A stretch of DNA of 64,000 bases. Origin: Patagioenas fasciata (lineage: Eukaryota > Chordata > Aves > Columbiformes > Columbidae). The translations under genes and the position numbers were made by a program. The notes under the pieces are model-generated. The model was not told the origin of the DNA. It did no database searches and was given only the letters and a program-made list of their open reading frames with translations. Each line of letters opens with the position of its first letter. The stretch's first letter is position 1. The stretch is taken from positions 5,620,969 through 5,684,968 of the forward strand of contig NC_092525.1 in assembly GCF_037038585.1 (NCBI RefSeq), in the 5' to 3' direction. Below are positions 1 through 9,994 of this stretch, in pieces.

Positions 1-1112
1 CCTCCGGAGCAGCACAGTTTCCCAGCATGCACCCCACAAAGACTTTCTTTGCCAGTCACCCCTGGCACTTACAGCAACACACCACATCAGCATCAAGAGC
101 CCTGGGAGTGGAGAGCTGGCCAGGCCCTCACCCCGGCAGGATCCTCTTCCCCCTCCTTTAGCTGATGGCAGACAGACAAGACACCTCCCAAGAGGTGTCC
201 AGCCCTCTCTCTCAACCACTCATGAGTACAAAAGCCCAGCCTCTACTCACCCACCCCGCCTCCCAAAACCCCACCAGCAGCCCCTGGTCCCAGCTGAACA
301 GCAGCCAGTGCTGAAGATCTGGCTCGTGTTGTCGGACACAACCTTCCCATGGATGTCTGGGCCCCTGAGCAGTTTCCAGGGGTGGGAGGGCGCAGTCCTG
401 ATTACAGGGAGGTCCCTGTCCCAAGGGGGACATTTTCTTCCTCCTCACTCCTGACTCGCAGCTCCATCACCTTCCTCCTCTTCTTTCTTGATCCCTCCTG
501 ACTCGCAGCTCTACCACCGTCATCTTCTTTCTTGATCCCTGTTGACTTGCAGATGCACTCCAATCCTCTTTCTTGATCGCTCTTCCTCGTAGGTTCACCA
601 CCTTCCTCTTCTTTCTTGCTTTCACCTTTGCGAGCTGCTCCACCCGAACAGAGATGCACAGAAAACAAAAATATACCCACCCCAGGCCCGTACAGTCACA
701 CGAGGGGGCGAGTCCGGTCGCTGACGCATCCCCACACCCCACCACAAGGCCACCTTGCCTTGGCCCCGGCCCCCCGCACAGGCCTTCCCACCAACCCAGC
801 CCCTCCGTAGCAGCACAGTTTCCCAGCATGCACACCACAAAGACTTTCTTTGCCAGTCACCCCTGGCACTTACAGCAACACACCACACCAGCATCAAGAG
901 CCCTGGGAGTGGAGAGCTGGCCAGGCCCTCACCCCGGCAGGATCCTCTTCCCCCTCCTTTACCTGCTGGCAGACAGACACCTCCCAAGGGATGACCACCC
1001 TGCTCCCTTAACTGCTCCCAAGTCCAAGAGCCCAGCCCCTGCTCACCACCCCCACCTCCCAAAACACAGCCAACAGCCCCTGCTCCCATTTTACCACTTT
1101 ACCCCCGAGCAC
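1..1112. repeat. Modules M2 (partial) and M3 in A0
   Basis: The stretch with GGAGTGGAGAGCTGG occurs at 105 and again at 906, 801 bp apart. The two modules share a C-rich block (CCTTGCCTTGGCCCC) and a run of CTCGCAGCTCC..TTTCTTGATCCC sub-repeats of about 50 bp. They differ after the CCCCCTCCTTTA point (AGCTGATGG in M2, CCTGCTGG in M3). Confidence 0.88.
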
Positions 1113-1342
1113 GGTTTCTAGGGGTGGGAGGGGGACGCACTAATCACAGATCGTTCCCTGTGCTTAAGGATACATTCTCCTTCTCGCTGGCTCAGGCTGC
1201 CCATCTTCCTCCTCACTCTTGACTCGTAGCTCCATCACCTTTCTCCTCTTTTGTCCCCTCCTGACTCACAGGTCCACCACTGTCATCTTCTTTCTTGACT
1301 CTGCTTGACTCACAGGTGCGCTCCAATCCTCTTTCGTGATCG

Positions 1343-1348
1343 CTCTTC
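1343..1348. repeat. Target-site duplication of ERV1, left copy
   Basis: CTCTTC directly precedes the TG of the 5' LTR. The matching copy is at 2330-2335. The same pair brackets all eight elements. Confidence 0.9.
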
Positions 1349-1705
1349 TGTGTCAGTACACGGAAGACCGGGCACGTGAGAAACTGCAAGAGTCAACAGC
1401 ATGAGAACAAGCATTAGTGGAAAAATACAAGAACAAAGGACTGTATGCTATGTGATACATCAAGGACAGAGGAGTTGATACAGGATTGATGCATCAAGGA
1501 CAGAGGGACAGCTTGTGATAGACAAAAAAGGTGTTTATGGCAGTGACTTTGGTGGGAACACAAAACACATCACTTATGTAATGCCTAACTTAGCTAATCA
1601 ACAAATGCTTGAGCAAGTATCATAGCGAGTATAAACACAAGCCTGAATTTGTAATAAACATCTCTCATTGCACCTTAAAAGAGAGTCCGTACCGCATTCG
1701 CTACA
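1349..1705 (+). mobile_element. ERV1 5' LTR (357 bp)
   Basis: It begins TGTGTCAG and ends CGCTACA. TATAAA at 1630-1635 and AATAAA at 1653-1658 are only 23 bp apart, implying a very short R region. In the left half a phrase like GATACATCAAGGACAGAG is present twice (near 1455 and 1480), an internal duplication. Confidence 0.88.
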
Positions 1706-1707
1706 AA

Positions 1708-1727
1708 TGGCGCCCTGGAACAGGGAC
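1708..1727 (+). promoter_or_regulatory. ERV1 primer-binding site, tRNA-Lys-like
   Basis: Two bases after the LTR lies TGGCGCC..GAACAGGGAC. Both halves match the known lysine-tRNA primer site, but the middle has extra bases. ERV5 and ERV8 (31929 and 53503) are one C shorter here. Confidence 0.8.
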
Positions 1728-1849
1728 TTTCAGCGTGCCTATAAAGGCAGTAGCCGCTCTGGTAGCGAAGCCCAATCGAACCAGGAAACAGGACCGGGAA
1801 CCAGGACAGTGCGCGCCCACCACCAACGAAAGGTGAGCGATTGGGAACC

Positions 1850-2116
1850 ATGGGAGGGAAGTTATCCCTTAAGCAAAGACAAACCCTGGATGTCCTTCAA
1901 CATGCGCTACAAACGCAAAATCAGGATGTATCAGGGGTCTGATTGGTGAGTTTATTACAATGGATTGCTAATCATGTGCTAGACTTTCCTACAACTGGTA
2001 CATTTCAGTTGGAGACATGGCACAAAGATGAATGAGAATTATATGAACAGGTAACGACTGGAGATAAAGCTGCTTGCAAAATATTCATCTACTTGGGGAA
2101 AAATTATGACTACTAA
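1850..2116 (+). pseudogene. gag: ERV1 gag start remnant (matrix region), interrupted
   Basis: An ATG opens an 88-codon region beginning Met-Gly-Gly, the acylation-type start usual for retroviral matrix, with a conserved-looking Trp pair at codons 38 and 57. In-frame stops occur at 1940-1942 (codon 31), 2033-2035 (codon 62) and 2114-2116 (codon 89). After that the sequence joins the truncated 3' LTR through a large internal deletion. It is non-coding debris. The matrix assignment rests on position after the primer-binding site and the Met-Gly start, not on a database match. Confidence 0.75.
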
Positions 2117-2329
2117 GATACAGGATACAGGACTGATACATCAGGGACAGAGGGACAGCTTACTATAGAAAAAAATGCGTATATGGCAGTTACACCGCTC
2201 ATGTAATGTCTAACTTAGCTAAAGAGCAAATGCTTGAGCAAGCATCATAGCGAGTATAAATGCAAACCTGAGTTTGTAATAAATGTCTCTCATGGCACCT
2301 TACCGTGAGTCCACGCCAGATTCGCTACA
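2117..2329 (+). mobile_element. ERV1 3' LTR, left-truncated
   Basis: It aligns to the right-hand part of the 5' LTR but differs at roughly 10-15% of sites by eye and lacks a block of about 23 bp. It retains TATAAA and AATAAA and ends TTCGCTACA. The two LTRs of one element are far more different from each other than the same LTR is between elements, so the insertion is much older than the array amplification. Confidence 0.87.
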
Positions 2330-2335
2330 CTCTTC
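2330..2335. repeat. Target-site duplication of ERV1, right copy
   Basis: CTCTTC follows the terminal CTACA of the 3' LTR and continues into the interrupted module M4. Confidence 0.9.
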
Positions 2336-2534
2336 CTCATAGGTTCACCACCTTCCTCTCCTTCCTTGCTTTTCCTTTGCACGCTGCTCCACCTGAAGAG
2401 AAACACACAGAGGACTGAGCTACACCAGCCCAAGGGCACTACAATCAGACAGGGGCTGAGTCCGGGGGCTGACACCTCCCCACACCCCACATCGAGCCCA
2501 CCTTGCCTTGGCCCCGGCCCCTCGCACATGCCTT

Positions 2535-4240
2535 AGAGATATCATAGCTCAGTACAAATCCCCACAGTCCTCACCTGCTGTTTGGTGCTTGCGGAGGGTC
2601 ACACTCCCTGTGCCCCAGGGCACTGGCCCTACACGGCCAAGCTCGGCAGCGGGACTGTCTGGAGCTGCCGCTGGCTGGTTCTCCAGCTTTAGGGTCACCC
2701 GCAGAAGCCCGCTCTCCTCAGCTCTGCACACCCATCCAGTTGCGCCGCCCAGGCAAAGTCAGCTTCACCCTCTGCTCTACACCTCACCTGCAAACAACCA
2801 ACTCTTCAACTGACAACTGTCCAAAACCCACCGACAAACTCTCCACACCTCAGCCTTTCGTTTGCAACTGCTGCCTCTAGTGCATCTCACAGACAAGCCT
2901 TCAAAATCCCCTCATCCTGCAATAACACTCCAGCACTGATCACCTGTGGGAACAACTACCACAATACCATGCAAACACCAACCAGTTCTGGCACGGAAAT
3001 ATCACTTTCTCCTCAAGATTCCACCCTACACCAACTGCTGACAAACACACGCTGTCCTCACCAAAGCCAAACGCTGCAACAACCAGCGACAACTCAAATT
3101 TGCGTGGGCGGTGCAAAATTGCAGGGGTGAGCTAACGCAGAGCTGGGCTTGAAAGCTGCAGAGTGTGCACCCTGTGGTATAACGTGGCGAGCTACTGCCA
3201 TTCTGCCTTCTCCCTGGGAGAAGCGCGTGAGCAGAGGCTGCTTCAAGGCACGATGGGAACGGTTTGGTTCTCCGGGTCTCTCAGGGCGAGAGCGATAAAT
3301 GTGATCTGTGTCGTGGCGCAGGAACTTCCCGTACACTTGCTCCTCCATTCGGTCTCGGGTGCTGCAAGAGAGGGAGCGAGAGATTCAGGGCAAGATTGAC
3401 AACCTCGGCGTCCCCGTCCCAGCCACGGGTCACCCAAACCTGCAGACATCCCGGGAGGCCCCCTAAGATTTACACTGCCCTATGCCCCACCCTTGAAGCC
3501 TGGACATCGCCAGAACCATAGAGCAAGTATTTCTTGAGGAGGCACCCAAAGGGTCCGTGTTCTCTTTCAGGCAGATGCTAGCGCAAGATTGCAAATCATC
3601 TCACAGCTACCAGGAAGGTAAAAAATAACGTCTTGAAATGGGAAAGGAACAGGTATTGTTTCTCTTCATCACCTCCCTCATTGCCACGTTATCAAGGTCT
3701 CCCGCAATGTTCCACAGGAAACTTGAAGCTTGGAATTCCTGGTATTCTGAACCTGGGCAAGAAAGGAAGAAAAGCATGAGACTGATCATAAAGAGGGTGG
3801 CTGCTCGTAACATGGAAAGAGCAGTAACAAGGTAAAAAGATATCACTTTTCCTTAGAGAGCTCTCAAAGCTGCCTGTTAAGGACAAGAAAAACAAACTTG
3901 TGACGGACCATTACTTAAAATCCAAGGCCCAGGAAGCGATCTAATGTACATTGAAACGCGGGCCACGAGACAGTGGAAGTGCCACGAGCTGAGACTGAAG
4001 GGACAGAGGATGAATTTCCAAAGAAGTTTAGGTTTCCATGTCAAAACGGAAAATTCTACGTCATTAAAATATAATGCAAAAGTCAGTGTAAAATCAAGTA
4101 AGGCAACGACTCCAAATGAACTCTCAGGCGCTTCAGTCACTCAGGAGATCAAAAATGCGGATCATTTCTCACCTGCCCACCTCCCAAACCCCAGCCTATG
4201 TCCCCTGCTTCCAGCTTACCTGAGCCCAGATTAAAGGAGG
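2535..4240. repeat. Single-copy segment of the macrosatellite unit (A1 copy)
   Basis: This segment of about 1.7 kb has no internal repeats. It recurs once per unit at +8,646, +15,582, +21,574, +30,220, +37,156 and +43,148. On the - strand two stretches look exon-like. One is an open frame of about 60 codons (2731-2549) running into a CAG|GTGAGG donor near 2571. The other is an 84-codon frame (3348-3094) whose first half stays open in the diverged edge copy (55,143-54,888). I recognise neither protein. The 3' part is AT-richer, without clear signals. Confidence 0.8.
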
Positions 4241-4399
4241 ATTTCAGAGGCCATGCCAAGTTCTGCTGCTCCTCGTTCGGGTTGCCAGTCTTCCTCCTCG
4301 CTCTGGAATTGCAGGTCAACCGCCTTCCTGTTCTTCTTTGATTGACGCTGAGCTGCCGCGTTACCCGCTGCCGTCTGAGCGGATCTCGGGGAGCCTCTG

Positions 4400-7300
4400 G
4401 AACCGCCAGAGCGCTCCCCCCACCAACATTCTCTTGCCTTGTTTTCGGGGTTCCTCTTCACCAGCTGAGGCGCCCTCCCACCCCCCGCCGCCCTCTTACC
4501 TTTTTCTAGAGGTCTCTTGAGCCACCAGCAAGCTCCCCCGCACCTTCCCTCAGCGATCTTGGCCCGCCAGAGGCCTGCCCCTCGTCAGCCTCCTCCCCTT
4601 TTCCTGGGTGCTGCTTGAACCACTGGTGGGCTCCCCTCCACCATCCTCTCGTCCTTTGTAGGGGAGTCTCGTGACTCACCAGAGCGCTCTCCGCCGTTGC
4701 CTTGCTGGGGTTATTGACACCGCTTGACTTGCCAGAGCGCTCCCCCTCGCAGTTCTCTTGTTGGATTTCTTGGGACCTTTTGAACCAGTGGAACAACGGG
4801 AATGCTCCCCCCCACTGTGACCTTGCCTTTCTTCAGTGCGATCTTGACGTGCTGGAGCACTTCCCCGCGCCGTCCTCTTGCCTTTTACTGGGGAGTCTCT
4901 TGAATATCCACAGCACTCCCCCCTGCCATCCTTTACCAGATTTTTTGACACTTCTTGACATCTCGGAGTGCTCTCACTCACCCTTGTCTTGCCTATTTTC
5001 AGGGCGCTCCTGTCCCGCTGGATGCTCCTCCCTGCTGTCCTATTGCCAGATTGAGAATTCTCGACCTGTCCCAGCGCTACCCCACCGTCCTTCTGCCTTC
5101 TACCTGGGAAGTCACTTGAAGAACTGGAGCACTCCCCCCTGCTGTCCTCTTGCCTTTCTTCACTGAGATTTTGGCCTGCCAGAGCACTCCTCCCTGTTGT
5201 CCTCTTACTGGATTTCTTGGGACCTCTTGACCCACTGGGTTTCTCCTCCTGCTGTCCTTTTGCCTTTCTTTAGTACAATCTCAGCCTGCTGGAGCGCTCC
5301 CCCTCGCCGTCCTCCTGCTGGATTTCTTGGAACCTCTTGACCCCTTAGGGCGTTCCCCCTGCCACCCTCTTGTGGTTTTTGGGGGAGTCTTGTGATCAAC
5401 CAGGCCGTTTCCCTCCACCATCCTCTTCCCCTTTTCCTGGGTGCTTCTTGATCCACCAGAGTGCTCTCAAAGCTGCCTGTTACCATCCTCTAACCATTCT
5501 CTTGCCTTTTTTGGTGGAGTCTTGTGACTCACCGGAGCGTTCTCCACCATTGTCTTGCTGGATTTGTTGACATCGCTTGACCTGCCGGAGCGCTCCCCCT
5601 CACAGTTCTCTTCCTGGATATCTTGGGACATTTTGAACCACTGGGGGGCTCCCACCCGCCATCCTCTTACCGCATTTATTGAGACGTCCTGATCTGCCAG
5701 AGCGTTCCCCCTCGCCGTCCTTTTGCTGGATTTCTTGGGATGCCTTAAACAACTGTGGGGCTCCCACCCACCATCCTCTAACCGCATTTATCGAGATTTC
5801 CTGATCTGCTGGAGCGCTCCCCCTTGCCGTCCTCTTGCTGGATTTCTTGGGATCTCTTGGACCACTGGGGGGGCTCCCACCCGCCATCCTCTTACCGCAT
5901 TTATTGAGACTTCCTGATCTGCTGGATTGCTCTCCCCCTGGCCTTCCTCTTGCACTTTTTTGGGGGAGTCTTCTTCACACATCCGAGCGCTCTCCCTCAC
6001 CCTTGTCTTGCCTCTAGTCAGGGCGCTCTTCTCCCGCTGGAACGCTCCTCCCCGCCATCCTATTGCCAGACTGAGAATTCTTGACCTGCCGCAGTCCTGC
6101 CCCACCATGCTCCTGCCTTCTGCCTGGGAAGTCACTTGAAGAACTGGAGCGCTCTCCCCCGCTGTCCTCTTGCCTTTCCTCAGTGGGATTTTGGCCTGCT
6201 AAAGAGCTCCTCCCTGTCGTCCTCTTGCTGGATTTCTTGGGACTTCTTGACCCATTAGGGCGTTCCCCCTGCCACCCTCTTGTGGTTTTTGGGGGAGTCT
6301 TGTGACCAACCAGGCCGTTTCCCCCCACCATCCTCTTCCCCTTTTCCTGGGTGCTTCTTGATCCACCAGAGTGCTCCCCTGCACCATTCTTTTGCCTTTT
6401 TTGGGAGAGTCTTGTGACTCGCCGGAGAGTTCTCCACCATTGTCTTGCTGGATTTCTTGACATCGCTTGACCTGCCGGAGCGCTCCCCCTCGCAGTTCTC
6501 TTGCTGGATTTCTTGGGACGTCTTAAACAACTGAGGGGCTCACACCCTCCATCCTCTAACTGCATTTATCGAGATTTCCTGATCTGCCGGAGCGCTCGCC
6601 CCTGCTGCCCTCTTGCTGGGTTTCTTGGGACCTCTTGACCCACACGAGCTCTCCTCCCCACCGTCTTCTTGCCGGACTTATTGAGACTTCTTGACCCGCC
6701 AGAGTGTTCCCCCTCATCATCCTCCTGCCTTTTTCTGGGGATTCTCTTCAACAACTGAAGAGCTCCCCCGCACTGTCCTCTTCCCTTTTTTCTGGGTGAT
6801 TCGTGAATCACCGGTGAGCTTCTCCTTACCACTCTCTTGGGCTTTTTTCAGAGCAACCTTGACCCATCAGAGCACCCCCTCACCGTCCTCTTGCCAGATG
6901 TACTGAGGGTTCTTCATCTGCCACAGCGCTCCCCCACGCCGTCCTCTTGCTGGATTTCCTGGAACCTTGTGAACCACTGGGGGGCTCCCACCCACCATCC
7001 TTTCACCGCATTTATTGAGACGTCCTGATCTGCCAGAGCGCTCCCCCTCGCCGCCCTCTTGCTGGATTTCTTGGGACCTCTTGAACCACTGGGGGCCTCC
7101 CACCCACCATACTCTTACCGCATTTATCGAGACTTCCTGATCTGCCGGAGCGCTCCCCCTCGCCGTCCTCTTGCTGGATTTCTTGGGTCCTCTTGACCCA
7201 TTAGGGCGTTCCCCCTGCCACCCTCTTGTGTTTTCTGGGGGAGTCTTGTGACCAACCAGAGTGCTCCCCCCCACCATCTTCTTCCCCTTTTCCTGGGTGC

Positions 7301-8233
7301 TTCTTGATCCACCAGAGTGCTCCCCTGCACCATTCTCTTGCCTTTTTTTGGGGGAATCTTGTGACTCACCGGAGCGTTTTCCACCATTGTCTTGCTGGAT
7401 TTCTTGACACCGCTTGACCTGTTGGAGCGCTCTCCCTCACAGTTCTCTTGCTGGATATCTTGGGACCTCTTGAACCACTGGGGAGCTCCCACCTGCCACC
7501 TTCTTACCGCATTTATTGAGACTTCCTGATCTGCTGGATTGCTCTCCCCACCGCCCTTCCTCTTGCACTTTTTGGGGGAGTCTTCTTGACACGTCCGAGT
7601 GCTCTCCCTCACCCTTGTCTTGCCTCTAGTCAGGGCGCTCATCTCCCGCTGGAACGCTCCTCCCCGCCATCCTATTGCCAGACTGAGAATTCTTGACCTG
7701 CCGCAGTCCTGCCCCGCCATGCTCCTGCCTTCTGCCTGGGAAGTCACTTGAAGAACTGGAGCGCTCTCCCCCGCTGTCCTCTTGCCTTTCCTCAGTGGGA
7801 TTTTGGCCTGCTAAAGAGCTCCTCCCTGTCGTCCTCTTGCTGGATTTCTCGGTACCTCTTGACCCACTGGGTCTCTCCTCCTGCCGTCCTTTTGCCTTTC
7901 CTTAGTACATTCTTGGTCTGCTGGAGTGCTCCCCCCCACCATCCTCTTGCTGGATTTCTCGGGACCCCTTGTCCCATATAGGACATTCCCCCCCACCACC
8001 ATCCTGTTGTGTTTTTTAGGAGAGTCTTGTGATCGACCAGAGCGCTCCCCCCTTGACATCCTCTTCCCCTTTTTCTGGGTGACTTTTGAACCACTGGTGA
8101 ACTCTCCCCCATCATCCTCTTGCCACATATATTGAGACTTGTTGATCCGCCAGAGCGCTTCCCCCACTGTCCTCTTGCCAGATTTACTGATACCTCTTGT
8201 CCTGTCAGAGCGCTCCCTCTCGCAGTCCTCTTT
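4400..8233. repeat. 56-bp pyrimidine-biased minisatellite, A1 copy
   Basis: The monomers measure about 53-60 bp (for example 56, 55, 56, 57, 53, 58 and 54 in succession between 7148 and 7540). Typical elements in order are GAGCGCTCCCCC, a CGCCGTCCTCTTGCTGGATTT block, and CTTGGGACCTCTTGACC. About 65-70 diverged monomers are present. The + strand is C/T-rich and poor in A, so the - strand shows long stop-free stretches of up to 207 codons. Many monomers carry the 8-bp palindrome GAGCGCTC or a one-base variant. Confidence 0.92.
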
Positions 8234-8237
8234 GTTC

Positions 8238-9758
8238 AGTTTGTAGGGTAGGAGGGGGGATCTCTGATTACAGAAAGGTCCCTTTGTTCTAGGAGACATT
8301 CCCTTGCTCCATGCTTCAGGTTGCCCATCTTCCCTCTCATTTTCAATATGCACGTCCATCACCTTCCTCCTCTTCTTTCTTGATCCCTCGACTCCCGGAT
8401 GAACTCAAATCCTCTTTCTTGATCACTCTTTCTCGTAAGTTCACAACCTTACTTTCCTTTCTTGCTTTCGCCTTTGTGAGCTGCTCCACCCAAACCGAAA
8501 TGCCCTGAAGACAGAAATACACCCACCCCAAGCCCGTACAGTCACATAGGGGGTGAGTCCGCTCGCTGACGCATCCCCACATCCCACAGCAAGCCCACCT
8601 TGCCTTGGCCCCGGCCCCCCGCACAGGCCTTCCCACCAACCCAGCCCCTCCGTAGCAGCACAGTTTCCCAGCATGCACCCCACAAAGACTTTCTTTGCCA
8701 GTCACCCCTGGCACTTACAGCAACACACCACATCAGCATCAAGAGCCCTGGGAGTGGAGAGCTGGCCAGGCCCTCACCCCGGCAGGATCCTCTTCCCCCT
8801 CCTTTAGCTGATGGCAGACAGACAAGACACCTCCCAAGAGGTGTCCAGCCCTCTCTCTCAACCACTCATGAGTACAAAAGCCCAGCCTCTACTCACCCAC
8901 CCCGCCTCCCAAAACCCCACCAGCAGCCCCTGGTCCCAGCTGAACAGCAGCCAGTGCTGAAGATCTGGCTCGTGTTGTCGGACACAACCTTCCCATGGAT
9001 GTCTGGGCCCCTGAGCAGTTTCCAGGGGTGGGAGGGCGCAGTCCTGATTACAGGGAGGTCCCTGTCCCAAGGGGGACATTTTCTTCCTCCTCACTCCTGA
9101 CTCGCAGCTCCATCACCTTCCTCCTCTTCTTTCTTGATCCCTCCTGACTCGCAGCTCTACCACCGTCATCTTCTTTCTTGATCCCTGTTGACTTGCAGAT
9201 GCACTCCAATCCTCTTTCTTGATCGCTCTTCCTCGTAGGTTCACCACCTTCCTCTTCTTTCTTGCTTTCACCTTTGCGAGCTGCTCCACCCGAACAGAGA
9301 TGCACAGAAAACAAAAATATACCCACCCCAGGCCCGTACAGTCACACGAGGGGGCGAGTCCGGTCGCTGACGCATCCCCACACCCCACCACAAGGCCACC
9401 TTGCCTTGGCCCCGGCCCCCCGCACAGGCCTTCCCACCAACCCAGCCCCTCCGTAGCAGCACAGTTTCCCAGCATGCACACCACAAAGACTTTCTTTGCC
9501 AGTCACCCCTGGCACTTACAGCAACACACCACACCAGCATCAAGAGCCCTGGGAGTGGAGAGCTGGCCAGGCCCTCACCCCGGCAGGATCCTCTTCCCCC
9601 TCCTTTACCTGCTGGCAGACAGACACCTCCCAAGGGATGACCACCCTGCTCCCTTAACTGCTCCCAAGTCCAAGAGCCCAGCCCCTGCTCACCACCCCCA
9701 CCTCCCAAAACACAGCCAACAGCCCCTGCTCCCATTTTACCACTTTACCCCCGAGCAC
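8238..9758. repeat. Modules M2 and M3, A1 copy
   Basis: This is a tandem pair of related modules of about 780 and 740 bp. Each begins with AGTTT(C/G)(C/T)AGGG-type sequence and a purine-rich patch, followed by sub-repeats of about 50 bp and then the C-rich block. M4 and the start of the minisatellite carry the same opening, so the whole unit appears to have grown from one ancestral module duplicated several times. Confidence 0.85.
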
Positions 9759-9994
9759 GGTTTCTAGGGGTGGGAGGGGGACGCACTAATCACAGATCGT
9801 TCCCTGTGCTTAAGGATACATTCTCCTTCTCGCTGGCTCAGGCTGCCCATCTTCCTCCTCACTCTTGACTCGTAGCTCCATCACCTTTCTCCTCTTTTGT
9901 CCCCTCCTGACTCACAGGTCCACCACTGTCATCTTCTTTCTTGACTCTGCTTGACTCACAGGTGCGCTCCAATCCTCTTTCGTGATCGCTCTTC

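Larger units (their letters stand above)
1..2329. repeat. Unit A0, right-hand tail only
   Basis: This is the tail of an A-type unit. It contains most of modules M2 and M3 (1-1112, cut by the window edge), the left part of M4, and retroviral remnant ERV1. It matches 8647-10975 in A1 at an offset of 8,646 bp with very few differences, for example one G/C change at the gag-LTR junction. The presence of both M2 and M3 shows that A1 is preceded by another A unit rather than by a C unit. Confidence 0.93.
1349..2329 (+). mobile_element. ERV1: deleted endogenous retrovirus remnant (LTR-PBS-gag fragment-truncated LTR)
   Basis: The element starts TG (1349), ends CA (2329), and is flanked by the direct repeat CTCTTC at 1343-1348 and 2330-2335. 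The uninterrupted parental sequence survives in module M3 (GATCGCTCTTCCTCGTAGG near 567-590), which proves an insertion. In order it holds a complete 5' LTR, a lysine-tRNA-type primer-binding site, a leader, a fragment of the gag start, and a 3' LTR missing its left part. Almost all of gag and all of pro, pol and env are deleted, so it cannot be functional. A 6-bp duplication with a Lys-type PBS fits class II (betaretrovirus-like) elements. That assignment is inference. Confidence 0.92.

Noticed and set aside
573..1121. A 182-codon + strand frame in M3 with a hydrophobic start
   Set aside because: It crosses module boundaries, is proline- and histidine-rich from C-runs, and loses its start or length in other units. 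It is likely incidental.
1609..1949. Two + strand open frames of 75 and 93 codons across the LTR and leader
   Set aside because: They overlap the retroviral LTR, primer-binding site and leader in wrong frames. The gag start lies at 1850 in another frame.
7124..7747. Long - strand open frames in the minisatellite (207 codons here, 183 codons at 7811-8362, and their copies)
   Set aside because: They lie in 56-bp repeats whose length is not a multiple of three. The + strand is so poor in A that - strand stops are rare. The translations are low-complexity, basic and repetitive, with no splice or start context.
4400..8233. CRISPR-like array of regularly spaced repeats
   Set aside because: The monomers are contiguous and diverged, with no repeat/unique-spacer alternation, and the context is vertebrate.
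4400..8233. CENP-B-like box or centromeric satellite
   Set aside because: I see no match to the 17-bp CENP-B box, and the unit size and composite make-up differ from known centromeric satellites. A centromeric role cannot be supported from sequence alone.
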